Below are positions 1-7,893 of a stretch of DNA of 64,000 nt, piece after piece. Origin of the DNA: Rhizobium esperanzae (lineage in GTDB: Bacteria > Pseudomonadota > Alphaproteobacteria > Rhizobiales > Rhizobiaceae); contig NZ_JACIFY010000016.1 of the NCBI RefSeq assembly GCF_014197615.1, forward strand, positions 1-64,000. Reading direction: 5' to 3'. Made by a program: the position numbers and the translations under genes. The notes beneath the pieces are model-generated. The model did not search any database. It saw only the letters and a program-made list of their open reading frames with translations, and was not told the DNA's origin. Within the stretch, counting starts at the first letter, position 1; each line of letters starts with the position of its first letter.

Positions 1-116
1 GCATAAACCTCAATCTCTCGAACCGCCCGGTGCGGACCCGCATGCCGGGTGGTGTGGCAGGGGTGCGATCACAGCGATCGCCCCCTATGCCGATTATGGG
101 AGGATGTCTGCTGGTA
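1..116. other. Window edge, no gene recognised
   Basis: These bases lie downstream of the leftward DoxX gene. I see no convincing coding region, RNA gene or clear terminator here. The open frames that cross it are shadows with no recognisable family. Confidence 0.5.
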
Positions 117-530
117 TCAGGCGGCTGCGTAGGCGCCGCGGCGTGCGTCGATCGAATAGGCACCGGCACCGACGGTGGCGAGCAGGATGTACGCGCCGGC
201 CAGCGTGATGTTCTTCATGACCATGATCTGGTTGAGAATGTTCACCAGTTCCGTGCCGCTTGCGTAGGGCAGGTGGAAGGCAACGCCCGTGAAGACACAG
301 AAGGCGGCGAGCAGCCAGCCGGCAATGCGGACCTGGAAGCCCGTAAGAACGGCAAGGCCGGCCAGCAGTTCGAAAAGGCCTGCGACATAGGCCAACAGGG
401 TTGCTGCCGGCAGGCCGGCACCGGCGATCATGCCCGCAGTACCGGCAGGATCGGTGAGCTTCATGAAGCCGGAAAGGATGAACATGAAGGAAAGAAGAAT
501 GCGGGCAATCAGGATAATGGCGTTCGACAT
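117..530 (-). CDS. DoxX family membrane protein
   Basis: A 137-residue integral membrane protein of the DoxX/DoxD-like family. Four hydrophobic segments are visible, starting with the N-terminal run ILIARILLSFMFILSGFMKL. The segment ending in GFMKLTDP and the central GLFELLAGLAVLTG are typical of the family. Members are associated with redox or thiol metabolism, but no specific reaction can be assigned. I chose the ATG at 530 because the frame upstream is Arg/His-rich and unlike the family. The gene is divergent from the glutathione transferase at 742, so the 211 bases between them probably hold both promoters. A thiol link between the two neighbours is only inference. Confidence 0.85.
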   Translation of the reverse strand: MSNAIILIARILLSFMFILSGFMKLTDPAGTAGMIAGAGLPAATLLAYVAGLFELLAGLAVLTGFQVRIAGWLLAAFCVFTGVAFHLPYASGTELVNILNQIMVMKNITLAGAYILLATVGAGAYSIDARRGAYAAA

Positions 531-741
531 GGATGTTGTCTCCGTTTGAAGGACTCTGGAGATCTGGGTGCCCCGGCACCGGATGGACCTCGGATGCCTC
601 CTATGTCGCCTTTTTCTTCTATTATGGAAAGATAAACGGAAGCGGACAGTTCGTTCAATAATATGGAACAATGTCCTGCCGTCGTCGCTTGCCTTTCACA
701 AAGCCAGTCTTTTATGGTCGCCACCCAACAAGGAGAATCCG

Positions 742-1422
742 ATGGCAGATCTTTCCGCATTTCCGATTACGACGCGCTGGCCGGCTAAAAACCCCGACAT
801 CATCCAGCTCTATTCTCTGCAGACGCCGAACGGGGTGAAGGTTTCGGTCGCTCTCGAAGAGCTCGGGCTCGCCTATGAGCCGCATTATATTTCCTTCGCC
901 GTCAACGAGCAGAAGTCGCCGGAATTCGAATCTCTCAACCCGAACGGCCGCATTCCGGCGATCATCGATCCGAACGGCCCGGGCGGCAAGCCGATCGGCC
1001 TGTTCGAATCCGGCGCCATCCTGCTTTATCTCGCGGAAAAGACCGGTAAGCTCATCCCCGAGGATGCCGCCGGCCGCTATGAATGCATCCAGTGGGTGTT
1101 CTTCCAGATGGCCGGCATCGGCCCGATGTTCGGTCAGTTCGGGCATTTCTACAAATTCGCCGCCGACAAGGTCGCCAACAATTCCTATCCGGTGGAGCGC
1201 TATCGCGATGAATCCAAACGCCTGCTCGGCGTGCTCGAAGGCCGGCTGAAGGGCCGTCAGTGGATCATGGGCGATCAATATACGATCGCCGACATCACCA
1301 CCTTCACCTGGGTCCGCGGCGCCGACATCTTCTATGGCGGCCGCGAGGTTCTCGACTATGCGAAATTCCCCGCCGTCTGCTGCAGCGCTGCGTCGCCCGT
1401 CCGGCAAGCGAAAGGGGCCTGA
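742..1422 (+). CDS. Nu-class glutathione S-transferase, 3' end frameshifted
   Basis: A cytosolic glutathione transferase of the YghU/YfcG (Nu) type. The thioredoxin-fold N-terminus carries the TPNGVK motif near residue 32 in place of a Tyr/Ser catalytic motif, then NPNGRIPAI and FESGAILLYLAEK for glutathione contact. An all-alpha C-terminal domain follows. The ATG at 742 has an AGGAG ribosome site about 10 bases upstream. The frame as read ends in a Cys/Ala-rich stretch (VCCSAASPVRQAKGA) that does not look like a GST terminus. The expected ending, LQRCVARPASERGLN, is present in another frame and runs to a stop at 1445. This fits a loss of about 7 bases near 1386. The protein would otherwise be about 236 residues. 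It may be a real lesion or a sequencing error. Confidence 0.85.
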   Translation: MADLSAFPITTRWPAKNPDIIQLYSLQTPNGVKVSVALEELGLAYEPHYISFAVNEQKSPEFESLNPNGRIPAIIDPNGPGGKPIGLFESGAILLYLAEKTGKLIPEDAAGRYECIQWVFFQMAGIGPMFGQFGHFYKFAADKVANNSYPVERYRDESKRLLGVLEGRLKGRQWIMGDQYTIADITTFTWVRGADIFYGGREVLDYAKFPAVCCSAASPVRQAKGA

Positions 1423-1537
1423 ACATACCCGTCAAGCCGGAGTAGCGACTGGATCAGTCGGAAAGTACGCAGAGTGGGCTCGGGGAGGGCTTAAGATTGC
1501 TGACTGAGCCCGCAAACTTCTCGGCAAGGGGTGAGCC

Positions 1538-1687
1538 ATGCATCTGACAGACACCAAGATGGTCTATCAACACAGTGGCTGGCGGATCGACTTCGTCGGT
1601 GACGACGGCGACGCGGTCACGATCCGTGTTGCATGTGCTTTCGACGCCGCTCGACCAGTGCGACGCAAGGATACTTCATGCCGATGA
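1538..1687 (+). CDS. Small hypothetical protein (49 aa)
   Basis: A short frame starting at ATG 1538 with a GGGGTGAG ribosome-site-like sequence just upstream. It encodes about 49 residues beginning MHLTDTKMVYQHSGWRIDF, with an acidic GDDGDAV stretch in the middle. The first 30 residues look protein-like. The last 15 are Arg/Cys-rich and may be out of the ancestral frame, so this could be the remnant of a longer gene. Its end overlaps the end of the convergent lacI-type gene by about 12 bases. I do not recognise a family. Confidence 0.4.
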   Translation: MHLTDTKMVYQHSGWRIDFVGDDGDAVTIRVACAFDAARPVRRKDTSCR

Positions 1688-2671
1688 CCTCGGCACAAGT
1701 CGGCCCTGCATGACAACCATCTCGGCGTCGCGCTTGCCGGTTATCATTTCGACCACGGCGTTGATCATCTCGTCAGTGGGCTGTTCGTAGCTGGTCAGTT
1801 CGTAGGCCGGAGCCCCGCCGAGTTCGATATTGTCGAAGCCGACGACTGCCAAGTTTTGTGGAACTCCAAGCCCGAATTCGCTTCGGGCGACATCCATCGC
1901 TCCCAGGGCCAAGATGTCATTTTCACACATCAGTACGTCGATGCGCGATGTGGGCGAAGTGGCGCTCAAATAAGTGCGTGCGGCCTCGGCGCCCGCCTGT
2001 GCGCTATATCTTTCCGCTGCCAATTCTGTGATCACTTCGACGCCTTTCCGTCGCCAGAAATTTGCGTAGTGATGCCGCCTGCCCAGCGCCGTCGACAGGG
2101 TTCGCGCTCCCGTCATAAAGCCGGGGCGGCGATATCCCTTGTCGAACAGGTAGTCGACGATTTCGCTTAGAGCGAGTTCGGCGTTGCAAGCGATCGCGGG
2201 AACGCCGGGGATTTGGCTGTCCCTTGCAAGAACGAACATCGGCGGGAAACCTGCGCCAAGCCGTCGATCGCCCAGCGTTTCCTCGCGAAAGGCGGTGCCG
2301 AACAGGATCACCGCGTCGAATTGTCGTTGGTCGGCATTAATCAATGCGTGAACATGATCGAAATGGCGGTTAATGTTGATCAATACGGTCAATAGACCCT
2401 CCGCTTGCAGGCGCTCGGTTAACCTCTCCAGAACCGGGAGCTTGTGCGGGTTGGCGAAGTCGTCGACGAAGACGGCGACCTGGTGTGTCGTGTTCGTCGC
2501 AAGGCTGCGGGCAAGCAGGTTGGGCGAATAATTCAGGGCCTCGGCCGCCTGAAGAACCTTTTGCCGGCTGGCGTCCGTAATCGATGCGCCTTGTGTAAAC
2601 GCGCGGATCACCGTCCATTTCGACACGCCGGCGGCTTCCGCCACCTCTTTCGCCGTCGCCCGTTTGCGCAT
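1676..2671 (-). CDS. LacI-family transcriptional regulator
   Basis: A 331-residue LacI/GalR repressor-type protein. Residues 3-25 form the helix-turn-helix (ATAKEVAEAAGVSKWTVIRA), and the hinge helix follows at YSPNLLARSLAT. A periplasmic-binding-protein-like effector domain makes up the rest (AVFVDDFANP near residue 60, VVGFDNIELG near 285). ATG 2671 is preferred because it places the HTH at the N-terminus; the longer frame has a non-family extension. The gene is divergent from the ABC importer operon starting at 2845 and most likely controls it. A perfect inverted repeat 17 bases upstream of its start suggests autoregulation. The effector is unknown but is presumably the transported sugar or polyol. 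Confidence 0.92.
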   Translation of the reverse strand: MRKRATAKEVAEAAGVSKWTVIRAFTQGASITDASRQKVLQAAEALNYSPNLLARSLATNTTHQVAVFVDDFANPHKLPVLERLTERLQAEGLLTVLININRHFDHVHALINADQRQFDAVILFGTAFREETLGDRRLGAGFPPMFVLARDSQIPGVPAIACNAELALSEIVDYLFDKGYRRPGFMTGARTLSTALGRRHHYANFWRRKGVEVITELAAERYSAQAGAEAARTYLSATSPTSRIDVLMCENDILALGAMDVARSEFGLGVPQNLAVVGFDNIELGGAPAYELTSYEQPTDEMINAVVEMITGKRDAEMVVMQGRLVPRSSA

Positions 2672-2687
2672 GACTGCCTCCTCCTCA

Positions 2688-2705
2688 GTGGAATGAATAT
2701 TCCAC
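2688..2705. promoter_or_regulatory. Candidate LacI-type operator (perfect inverted repeat)
   Basis: GTGGAATGAATATTCCAC has perfect 7-base arms and a 4-base spacer. It sits in the divergent region, 17 bases upstream of the LacI-family start, and has the size and symmetry of LacI-family operators. Binding is inferred. Confidence 0.55.
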
Positions 2706-2768
2706 AAAAAAATAAAAATGGAACGGATACTTGATTTCTGCCGACAATAAAGTAGTTTTGTCGAGCTT

Positions 2769-2802
2769 GCTACCGGGTGCAAATGGAGATGCAACCGGTA
2801 GC
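2769..2802. promoter_or_regulatory. Inverted repeat in leader of ABC operon
   Basis: Arms GCTACCGG (2769-2776) and CCGGTAGC (2795-2802) are perfect complements separated by 18 bases. The centre is about 60 bases upstream of the binding-protein start. It could be a second operator for the LacI-type regulator or a stem-loop in the 5' leader; sequence alone does not decide. Confidence 0.45.
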
Positions 2803-2844
2803 ATTGGAGGTTTGCATAGCGCGAACCGTTTTTGGGAGGGTAAA

Positions 2845-3792
2845 ATGAAATTCGGACTGAAATCGCTTCTCGCGGGTGCGGCTGTCGCTGCTGCGCTCAT
2901 GTGCTCCTCGGTAATTGCCAACGCTGCTGACATCCGCATTGTCGCCGTGACCCACGGCCAGGCCAATGATCCGTTCTGGTCCGTCGTCAAGAACGGCGTC
3001 AACGCAGCGGCGAAGGACATGGGTGTTAGCGTCGATTATCGCGCTCCGGAAACCTTCGACATGGTGTCGATGGGGCAGCTCATCGATGCTGCCGTCAATC
3101 AGAAGCCCGACGGGCTTATCGTCTCAGTGCCGGACGCCTCCGCGCTCGGTCCATCCATCAAGAAGGCTGTCGCTGCCGGTATCCCGGTGATTTCCATCAA
3201 TTCCGGTTCTGACGTTTCCAAGGAGTTGGGAGCGCTTCTGCATGTCGGCCAGGACGAGTATACCGCCGGCAAGGCCGCTGGCGCGAAGCTTCATGAGTTG
3301 GGCGGCAAAGAAGGCCTCTGCGTGAACCAGGAGGTCGGCAATGTTTCGCTCGACCTGCGCTGCAAGGGCTTTGCCGATGGTTTCGGCGGGAAGGTCACGG
3401 TCCTGCCCGTCAGCAACGATCCGGCCGATGTCCGCGCGAAGGTCAAGGCGGCGCTGAGTTCCAATACGGCTGTTGATACCGTCATGGCGCTCGGTGCGGG
3501 CACGGCCGGCGAGCCGTCGCTCGCGGCCGTCGAGGATGTCGGAATGACCGGCAAGATCAAAGTGGCGACATTCGACCTTTCAGCCGATTTCCTGAAGGCC
3601 GTGGCCGACGGCAAGGCTGCATTCGCGATCGATCAGCAGCAGTTCCTGCAGGGCTATCTGCCGGTCGTATTCTTGGCTAACTATGCCAAATACGGGCTTA
3701 TCCCAGGGGGAAATGTTCCATCCGGCCCGAACCTTATCACCAAGGAAAAGGCTGCCCAGGTTGTGGATCTTTCCGCCAAGGGCATTCGCTGA
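2845..3792 (+). CDS. Sugar ABC transporter substrate-binding protein
   Basis: A 315-residue periplasmic binding protein of the ribose/galactose type (Peripla_BP_4). A Sec signal peptide ends at ANA, about residue 27. The mature protein starts ADIRIVAVTHGQANDPFW, followed by the family pattern around QKPDGLIVSVPD and AAGIPVISINSG. One Cys pair (GLCVNQ, DLRCKG) could form a disulphide. ATG 2845 follows a strong GGGAGG site. It is the first gene of an operon with permease, ATPase, isomerase and dehydrogenase, and is read away from the LacI-type regulator. The ligand is unknown. The downstream inositol-dehydrogenase-like gene suggests a cyclitol or related polyol, which is inference. Confidence 0.92.
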   Translation: MKFGLKSLLAGAAVAAALMCSSVIANAADIRIVAVTHGQANDPFWSVVKNGVNAAAKDMGVSVDYRAPETFDMVSMGQLIDAAVNQKPDGLIVSVPDASALGPSIKKAVAAGIPVISINSGSDVSKELGALLHVGQDEYTAGKAAGAKLHELGGKEGLCVNQEVGNVSLDLRCKGFADGFGGKVTVLPVSNDPADVRAKVKAALSSNTAVDTVMALGAGTAGEPSLAAVEDVGMTGKIKVATFDLSADFLKAVADGKAAFAIDQQQFLQGYLPVVFLANYAKYGLIPGGNVPSGPNLITKEKAAQVVDLSAKGIR

Positions 3793-3825
3793 CCGGAATT
3801 GCCGAAAGGCATTCTCCCAGAATCT

Positions 3826-3845
3826 CCTCCCCCTTGATGGGGAGG
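3826..3845 (+). terminator. Hairpin between binding-protein and permease genes
   Basis: CCTCCCC and GGGGAGG form a strong stem-loop in the 125-base gap after the binding-protein stop. No good U-tract follows. In ABC operons such hairpins often stabilise the upstream mRNA or partially terminate, giving more binding protein than permease. The motif also resembles the CCCTCCCC-type dispersed repeats elsewhere in the window. Confidence 0.45.
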
Positions 3846-3917
3846 GGGTTCGGCTGACACAGCGCGCTGTCGAGCAGCGCCGCCGCTACCCTAGATTACG
3901 ATACCGTTGGAGGAGTT

Positions 3918-5039
3918 ATGGCTTCGCTTGAGCAGACGAGGGCGGCCGCGCCGAAACCCGATGAGCGCATCAAACAAGTGAGTTTTCTGACCCATATGAT
4001 GCGGCGGCCCGAGCTTGGTGCCGTGGCAGGACTCGTTCTCGTCATCGTCTTTTTCTTTCTCACCGCAGATTCGACGATGTTCTCGCTTTCGGGCCTGATG
4101 ACGATCATGGCGCCCGCATCGCAATTGGGGATTCTGGCCATTGCAGCGGCACTTCTGATGATCGGAGGAGAGTTCGATCTCTCGATCGGCTCAATGGTGG
4201 CTTTTGCCGGACTGATCTTCGGCGTCATCCTCACGAACTTCGGTCAGCCGCTTTCGGTTGCCATCGTCATGACGATGCTCTTTGCCGCGTTCATGGGTGC
4301 GATCAATGGGCAGATCGTCATTCATACCCGTCTTCCGTCCTTCATTGTGACCCTGGCATTCCTCTTCATTCTTCGCGGCCTGACGCTCGTCGGCCTGAAG
4401 TGGGCGACAGGCGGCTCGACGCAGCTTCGCGGCATCGGTGACCATGTGAAGGACAGTCCGCTGCTCGGGATCTTTTCCGGCGATGCTCTGAAGAGCCTAT
4501 TCGTCTGGCTTGCAGATCACGACTTAATCGACAAGTTCCCCAATGGCCTGCCGAAGGTCACGGGCATTCCCGTGTCGGTCCTGTGGTTCGTCGCACTTGC
4601 CCTGGCTGCAACCTGGGTCCTGCTGCGCACCCGCATGGGCAACTGGATATTCGCAGCCGGTGGCGATCCGAATGCAGCAAGAAACTCGGGTGTGCCTGTC
4701 CACAGGGTGAAGACCGGCCTGTTCGCCTTGACGGCGTGTGCCGCAGCGCTGGTCGCCATCATCACCGTGCTTGACGCGGGGTCGACTGATGCGAGACGCG
4801 GTTTTCAGAAAGAGTTCGAGGCGATCATCGCCGCCGTCATTGGAGGATGCCTGCTCACAGGCGGCTATGGTTCGGCGATCGGCGCCTTCTTCGGAGCGAT
4901 CATCTTCGGCTCGGTTTCCATCGGCCTGACCTATACCAAATTCGACTCCGACTGGTTTCAGGTCTTTCTCGGCTCGATGCTGTTGCTGGCTGTTCTCTTC
5001 AACAATTTCATCCGCCGCAAGGTTACCGGGGAGCGCTGA
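3918..5039 (+). CDS. Sugar ABC transporter permease
   Basis: A 373-residue inner-membrane permease of the BPD_transp_2 (RbsC/FrcC-like) family. A cytoplasmic N-terminus of about 30 residues is followed by hydrophobic segments beginning at GAVAGLVLVIVFFFLTAD. The conserved GGEFDLSIGSMVAFAGLIFG and the EAA-like loop region AAGGDPNAARNSGVPV are present. A hydrophilic loop of about 60 residues (around 165-215) separates the two halves. It is longer than in RbsC, but such loops occur in fructose-type permeases. GGAGGAG lies 8 bases upstream of the ATG. It pairs with the ATPase encoded 3 bases downstream. Confidence 0.92.
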   Translation: MASLEQTRAAAPKPDERIKQVSFLTHMMRRPELGAVAGLVLVIVFFFLTADSTMFSLSGLMTIMAPASQLGILAIAAALLMIGGEFDLSIGSMVAFAGLIFGVILTNFGQPLSVAIVMTMLFAAFMGAINGQIVIHTRLPSFIVTLAFLFILRGLTLVGLKWATGGSTQLRGIGDHVKDSPLLGIFSGDALKSLFVWLADHDLIDKFPNGLPKVTGIPVSVLWFVALALAATWVLLRTRMGNWIFAAGGDPNAARNSGVPVHRVKTGLFALTACAAALVAIITVLDAGSTDARRGFQKEFEAIIAAVIGGCLLTGGYGSAIGAFFGAIIFGSVSIGLTYTKFDSDWFQVFLGSMLLLAVLFNNFIRRKVTGER

Positions 5040-5041
5040 TC

Positions 5042-5836
5042 ATGCCAGACGTCAATAATCGAACGCCGATCATCGAAGTGACCGACATCACCAAGCACTA
5101 CGGTTCCGTGATTGCACTCAACGGCGTGTCGATGCAGGTGTCGGCCGGAGAAGTGCTTTGCCTCCTTGGAGACAATGGTGCGGGCAAATCCACCTTGATC
5201 AAGACGCTCTCCGGTGTCGTCCGTCCAAGCGGAGGTGCGTTCCTGGTCGAAGGCAAGCCGGTCAATTTCCGCAGCCCGCGCGACGCGCTCGATGCAGGGA
5301 TCGCGACCGTCTATCAGGACCTTGCCATGATCCCGCTGATGTCGATCACCCGCAATTTCTTCATGGGGCGAGAGCCCCGCAAGGGCTTCTTCCCCTTCCG
5401 TCACCTCGACCTCACGCACTGCAACGATGTCACGCGAGAAGAGATGCGTAAGATCGGCATCGATATCCGCGATCCCAATCAGGCGGTCGGCACTCTGTCC
5501 GGGGGCGAACGCCAATGCGTTGCGATTGCGCGTGCGGTCTACTTCGGCGCCAAGATTCTCATTCTCGATGAGCCGACTTCGGCGCTCGGTGTGGCGCAAA
5601 CCTCGATGGTGCTGAAATACATACACCAGGTCCGACAGAACGGATTGGGGGTGATCTTTATCACGCATAATGTCCGGCACGCCTATGCGGTCGCGGACCG
5701 TTTCACCATCCTCAATCGCGGCCAGACGCTTGGCACTTTTGCCAAGGCGGATATCGCGATGGACGAGCTTCAGAACTTGATGGCTGGTGGTAAGGAACTG
5801 CAGCAATTGTCCGAAGAGCTCGGCGGAACGATCTAG
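5042..5836 (+). CDS. Sugar ABC transporter ATP-binding protein
   Basis: A 264-residue single-domain ATPase of the sugar-importer type, like FrcA rather than the two-domain RbsA/MglA. Walker A is GDNGAGKST near residue 44, the signature is LSGGERQ, Walker B is ILILDEPTSAL, and the switch His is in FITHN. The start ATG is 3 bases after the permease stop, which indicates translational coupling. It would work as a homodimer on the adjacent permease to drive uptake of the operon's substrate. Confidence 0.93.
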   Translation: MPDVNNRTPIIEVTDITKHYGSVIALNGVSMQVSAGEVLCLLGDNGAGKSTLIKTLSGVVRPSGGAFLVEGKPVNFRSPRDALDAGIATVYQDLAMIPLMSITRNFFMGREPRKGFFPFRHLDLTHCNDVTREEMRKIGIDIRDPNQAVGTLSGGERQCVAIARAVYFGAKILILDEPTSALGVAQTSMVLKYIHQVRQNGLGVIFITHNVRHAYAVADRFTILNRGQTLGTFAKADIAMDELQNLMAGGKELQQLSEELGGTI

Positions 5837-5919
5837 CCGGCTTACTACCGAGGCGGCGTCGGGTGCCTTCCAAAGGCCGTCGCCGCCTTTCACTCAATTA
5901 TCAAACATGGAATACGGTC

Positions 5920-6723
5920 ATGAACGACGGCTCGTCGAATGCCTCATCCCCCTTCACGCTCGCCGTCTGCGCTGAGATGGTCTTCAAGTCGCTTCCTGTC
6001 CTCGACAGGCTGAAGCGCATCACCGAACTTGGCTTTCATGCCGAGATCTGGGACTGGACGAAACATGACATCGCCACCCTAGCAAAATCCGGGGCGGTCT
6101 TCTCTTCAATGACGGGCTATGTGACCGGCACGCTCGCGGATGATGAGGGCGCCGACGAATTGCTACGAACTGCGAAGCAATCGATCCCGATCGCCAGGGA
6201 GCTCGGTTGCCCGCGCCTCAACCTGCACGGGACCGGTCTCGATGGCCAGGGTCTGCCGGTGGTCAAGGCCGAAAAGGTAACGGGCGCCATGTGGCTCAAG
6301 GCGCGCGACACGCTCAACCGCATCGCCGACCTTGGAGAGAAAGAGGGCGTCACCTTTGTGCTCGAAAACCTCAATGAAGCCGTCGATCACCCCAAGACGC
6401 CGTTTGCCAAGGCGGAGGATACGCTTGCTCTCGTCTCGTCGGTAAGCCGACCATCTCTGAAGCTCAATCTCGACCTCTATCACGCTCAGATCGGCGAAGG
6501 AAACCTGATCGAGCTATGCCGGCGCGCGTTGCCCCATATCGGTGAAATCCAGGTGGCGGATGTTCCTGGCCGCATGGAACCGGGCACCGGAGAAATCAAC
6601 TACAAGGCAATCGCCCGTGCGCTCAAGGAAATGGGTTATCGCGGTACCATCGGCATGGAAGCCTGGGCCTCCGGCGATGATGAGACGGCGCTTGCCCGCT
6701 TCCGCGACGCCTTCACTGTTTGA
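5920..6723 (+). CDS. TIM-barrel sugar isomerase (hydroxypyruvate isomerase-like)
   Basis: A 267-residue protein of the AP-endonuclease-2/xylose-isomerase-like TIM-barrel family, close to hydroxypyruvate isomerase (Hyi) proteins. Visible family features are FTLAVCAEMVFKSLPVLDRL at the N-terminus, HAEIWDWT, the acidic metal ligand in FVLENLNEAVDHP, LKLNLDLYHAQIGEGN, and GEIQVADVPGRMEPGTGEIN. The substrate is probably a keto-sugar or keto-cyclitol from the imported compound rather than hydroxypyruvate. In rhizobial inositol and rhizopine pathways similar barrels follow an IolG/MocA-type dehydrogenase. ATG 5920 is chosen because the upstream extension is not family-like. Confidence 0.83.
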   Translation: MNDGSSNASSPFTLAVCAEMVFKSLPVLDRLKRITELGFHAEIWDWTKHDIATLAKSGAVFSSMTGYVTGTLADDEGADELLRTAKQSIPIARELGCPRLNLHGTGLDGQGLPVVKAEKVTGAMWLKARDTLNRIADLGEKEGVTFVLENLNEAVDHPKTPFAKAEDTLALVSSVSRPSLKLNLDLYHAQIGEGNLIELCRRALPHIGEIQVADVPGRMEPGTGEINYKAIARALKEMGYRGTIGMEAWASGDDETALARFRDAFTV

Positions 6724-6765
6724 AGATTTCGATAGTCAACACTTACATATCACGGAGAAATATCA

Positions 6766-7758
6766 ATGATCAGGTTTGGAGTGATCGGCGCTGGCCGGAT
6801 CGGCAAGGTGCACGCCGCGACCATTGCGGCGAACCCCAAGGCCAAGCTCGTCTATGTGGCGGATGCCTTCAGAGCATCAGCTGAGGCACTGGCCGCGCAG
6901 ACGGGCGCCGCGGTTGCCGATGCGGAAGATGTCATCAAGACCCCAAACGTGGATGCGATCCTCATCGCGACACCGACCCCCAGCCACGCCGATCTCATCG
7001 AGGCGGCCGCGAGGGCCGGCAAGGCAATACTCTGCGAAAAGCCGGTGTCCCTGTCGGTCGAGCGCATCAATGCCTGCCTCGACGTCGTCGAGAAGAACAA
7101 ATCGACCTTCATGATCGGTTTCAATCGCCGGTTTGACCCGAACTTTGCCAGCGTGGAAGCGCGCCTGCGCCGCGGCGATATCGGCGAAATCGAGATCGTG
7201 ACGATCACCAGCCGAGATCCCGCGCCGCCGCCGGCCGACTACGTCAAATCCTCCGGCGGCCTGTTCCGGGACATGATGATCCATGACTTCGATATGGCTC
7301 GCTTTCTCATGGGGGAGGAATTCGTCGTCGTGAACGCGCTTGGGTCGTCTCTCGTCGACAAGGCAATCGGCGCCGAGGGCGATGTGGATACCGCCGCTGT
7401 GCAGATGCAGACGGCTTCGGGCCGCATTGCCGTCATCACCAATTCCCGCCGGGCAACTTATGGCTATGACCAACGCATCGAAGTGCATGGAGCCGCCGGT
7501 ATGCTTGCGGCGAAGAATATCCATGCAACAAGCGTCGAACTTTCCAATGCGGACGGCGTGAGCGGCGATCCTGTTCAATATTTCTTTCTTGAACGATATG
7601 CGCAGGCCTACGCCAACGAGATCAACGCCTTCATCGAAGCGATCGACAGCGGCAACTCGTCGACGAGGCCAGGCGGGTTGGATGGCCTTCAGGCTCAGAA
7701 ACTGGCTGAGGCCGCCACCGTGAGCTGGCAGACGGGCAGACCGGTGCAGGTCGATTAA
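6766..7758 (+). CDS. Gfo/Idh/MocA oxidoreductase, inositol 2-dehydrogenase-like
   Basis: A 330-residue NAD(P)-dependent dehydrogenase. The Rossmann motif GVIGAGRIGKVHA is at residues 5-17, the family motif CEKPVSLS is near residue 90, and a mixed alpha/beta C-terminal domain contains DMMIHDFDMARFLMGEE with the catalytic-type Asp/His. The overall sequence resembles IolG, which oxidises myo-inositol to scyllo-inosose, but related enzymes use other cyclitols or sugars, so I leave the symbol empty. It is the last complete enzyme gene of the LacI-controlled operon. A GGAG ribosome site (CACGGAG) precedes the ATG. Confidence 0.88.
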   Translation: MIRFGVIGAGRIGKVHAATIAANPKAKLVYVADAFRASAEALAAQTGAAVADAEDVIKTPNVDAILIATPTPSHADLIEAAARAGKAILCEKPVSLSVERINACLDVVEKNKSTFMIGFNRRFDPNFASVEARLRRGDIGEIEIVTITSRDPAPPPADYVKSSGGLFRDMMIHDFDMARFLMGEEFVVVNALGSSLVDKAIGAEGDVDTAAVQMQTASGRIAVITNSRRATYGYDQRIEVHGAAGMLAAKNIHATSVELSNADGVSGDPVQYFFLERYAQAYANEINAFIEAIDSGNSSTRPGGLDGLQAQKLAEAATVSWQTGRPVQVD

Positions 7759-7893
7759 CGAGCTTTGATGCGGTGCGATGCGCTGATGTCTTCACATTGC
7801 TGCATCGCTACCGGGGGTGACGTGCCGCCTCGCGATATGTGTCCGGGTCGCGTTGAGATTGCCGGAAGGCAGTTCTTTGAAAGGTGAAGCGAA

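Noticed and set aside
1006..1030. TTCGAATCC as a possible tRNA T-loop
   Set aside because: It lies inside the GST coding frame, and no acceptor or anticodon stem can be formed around it.
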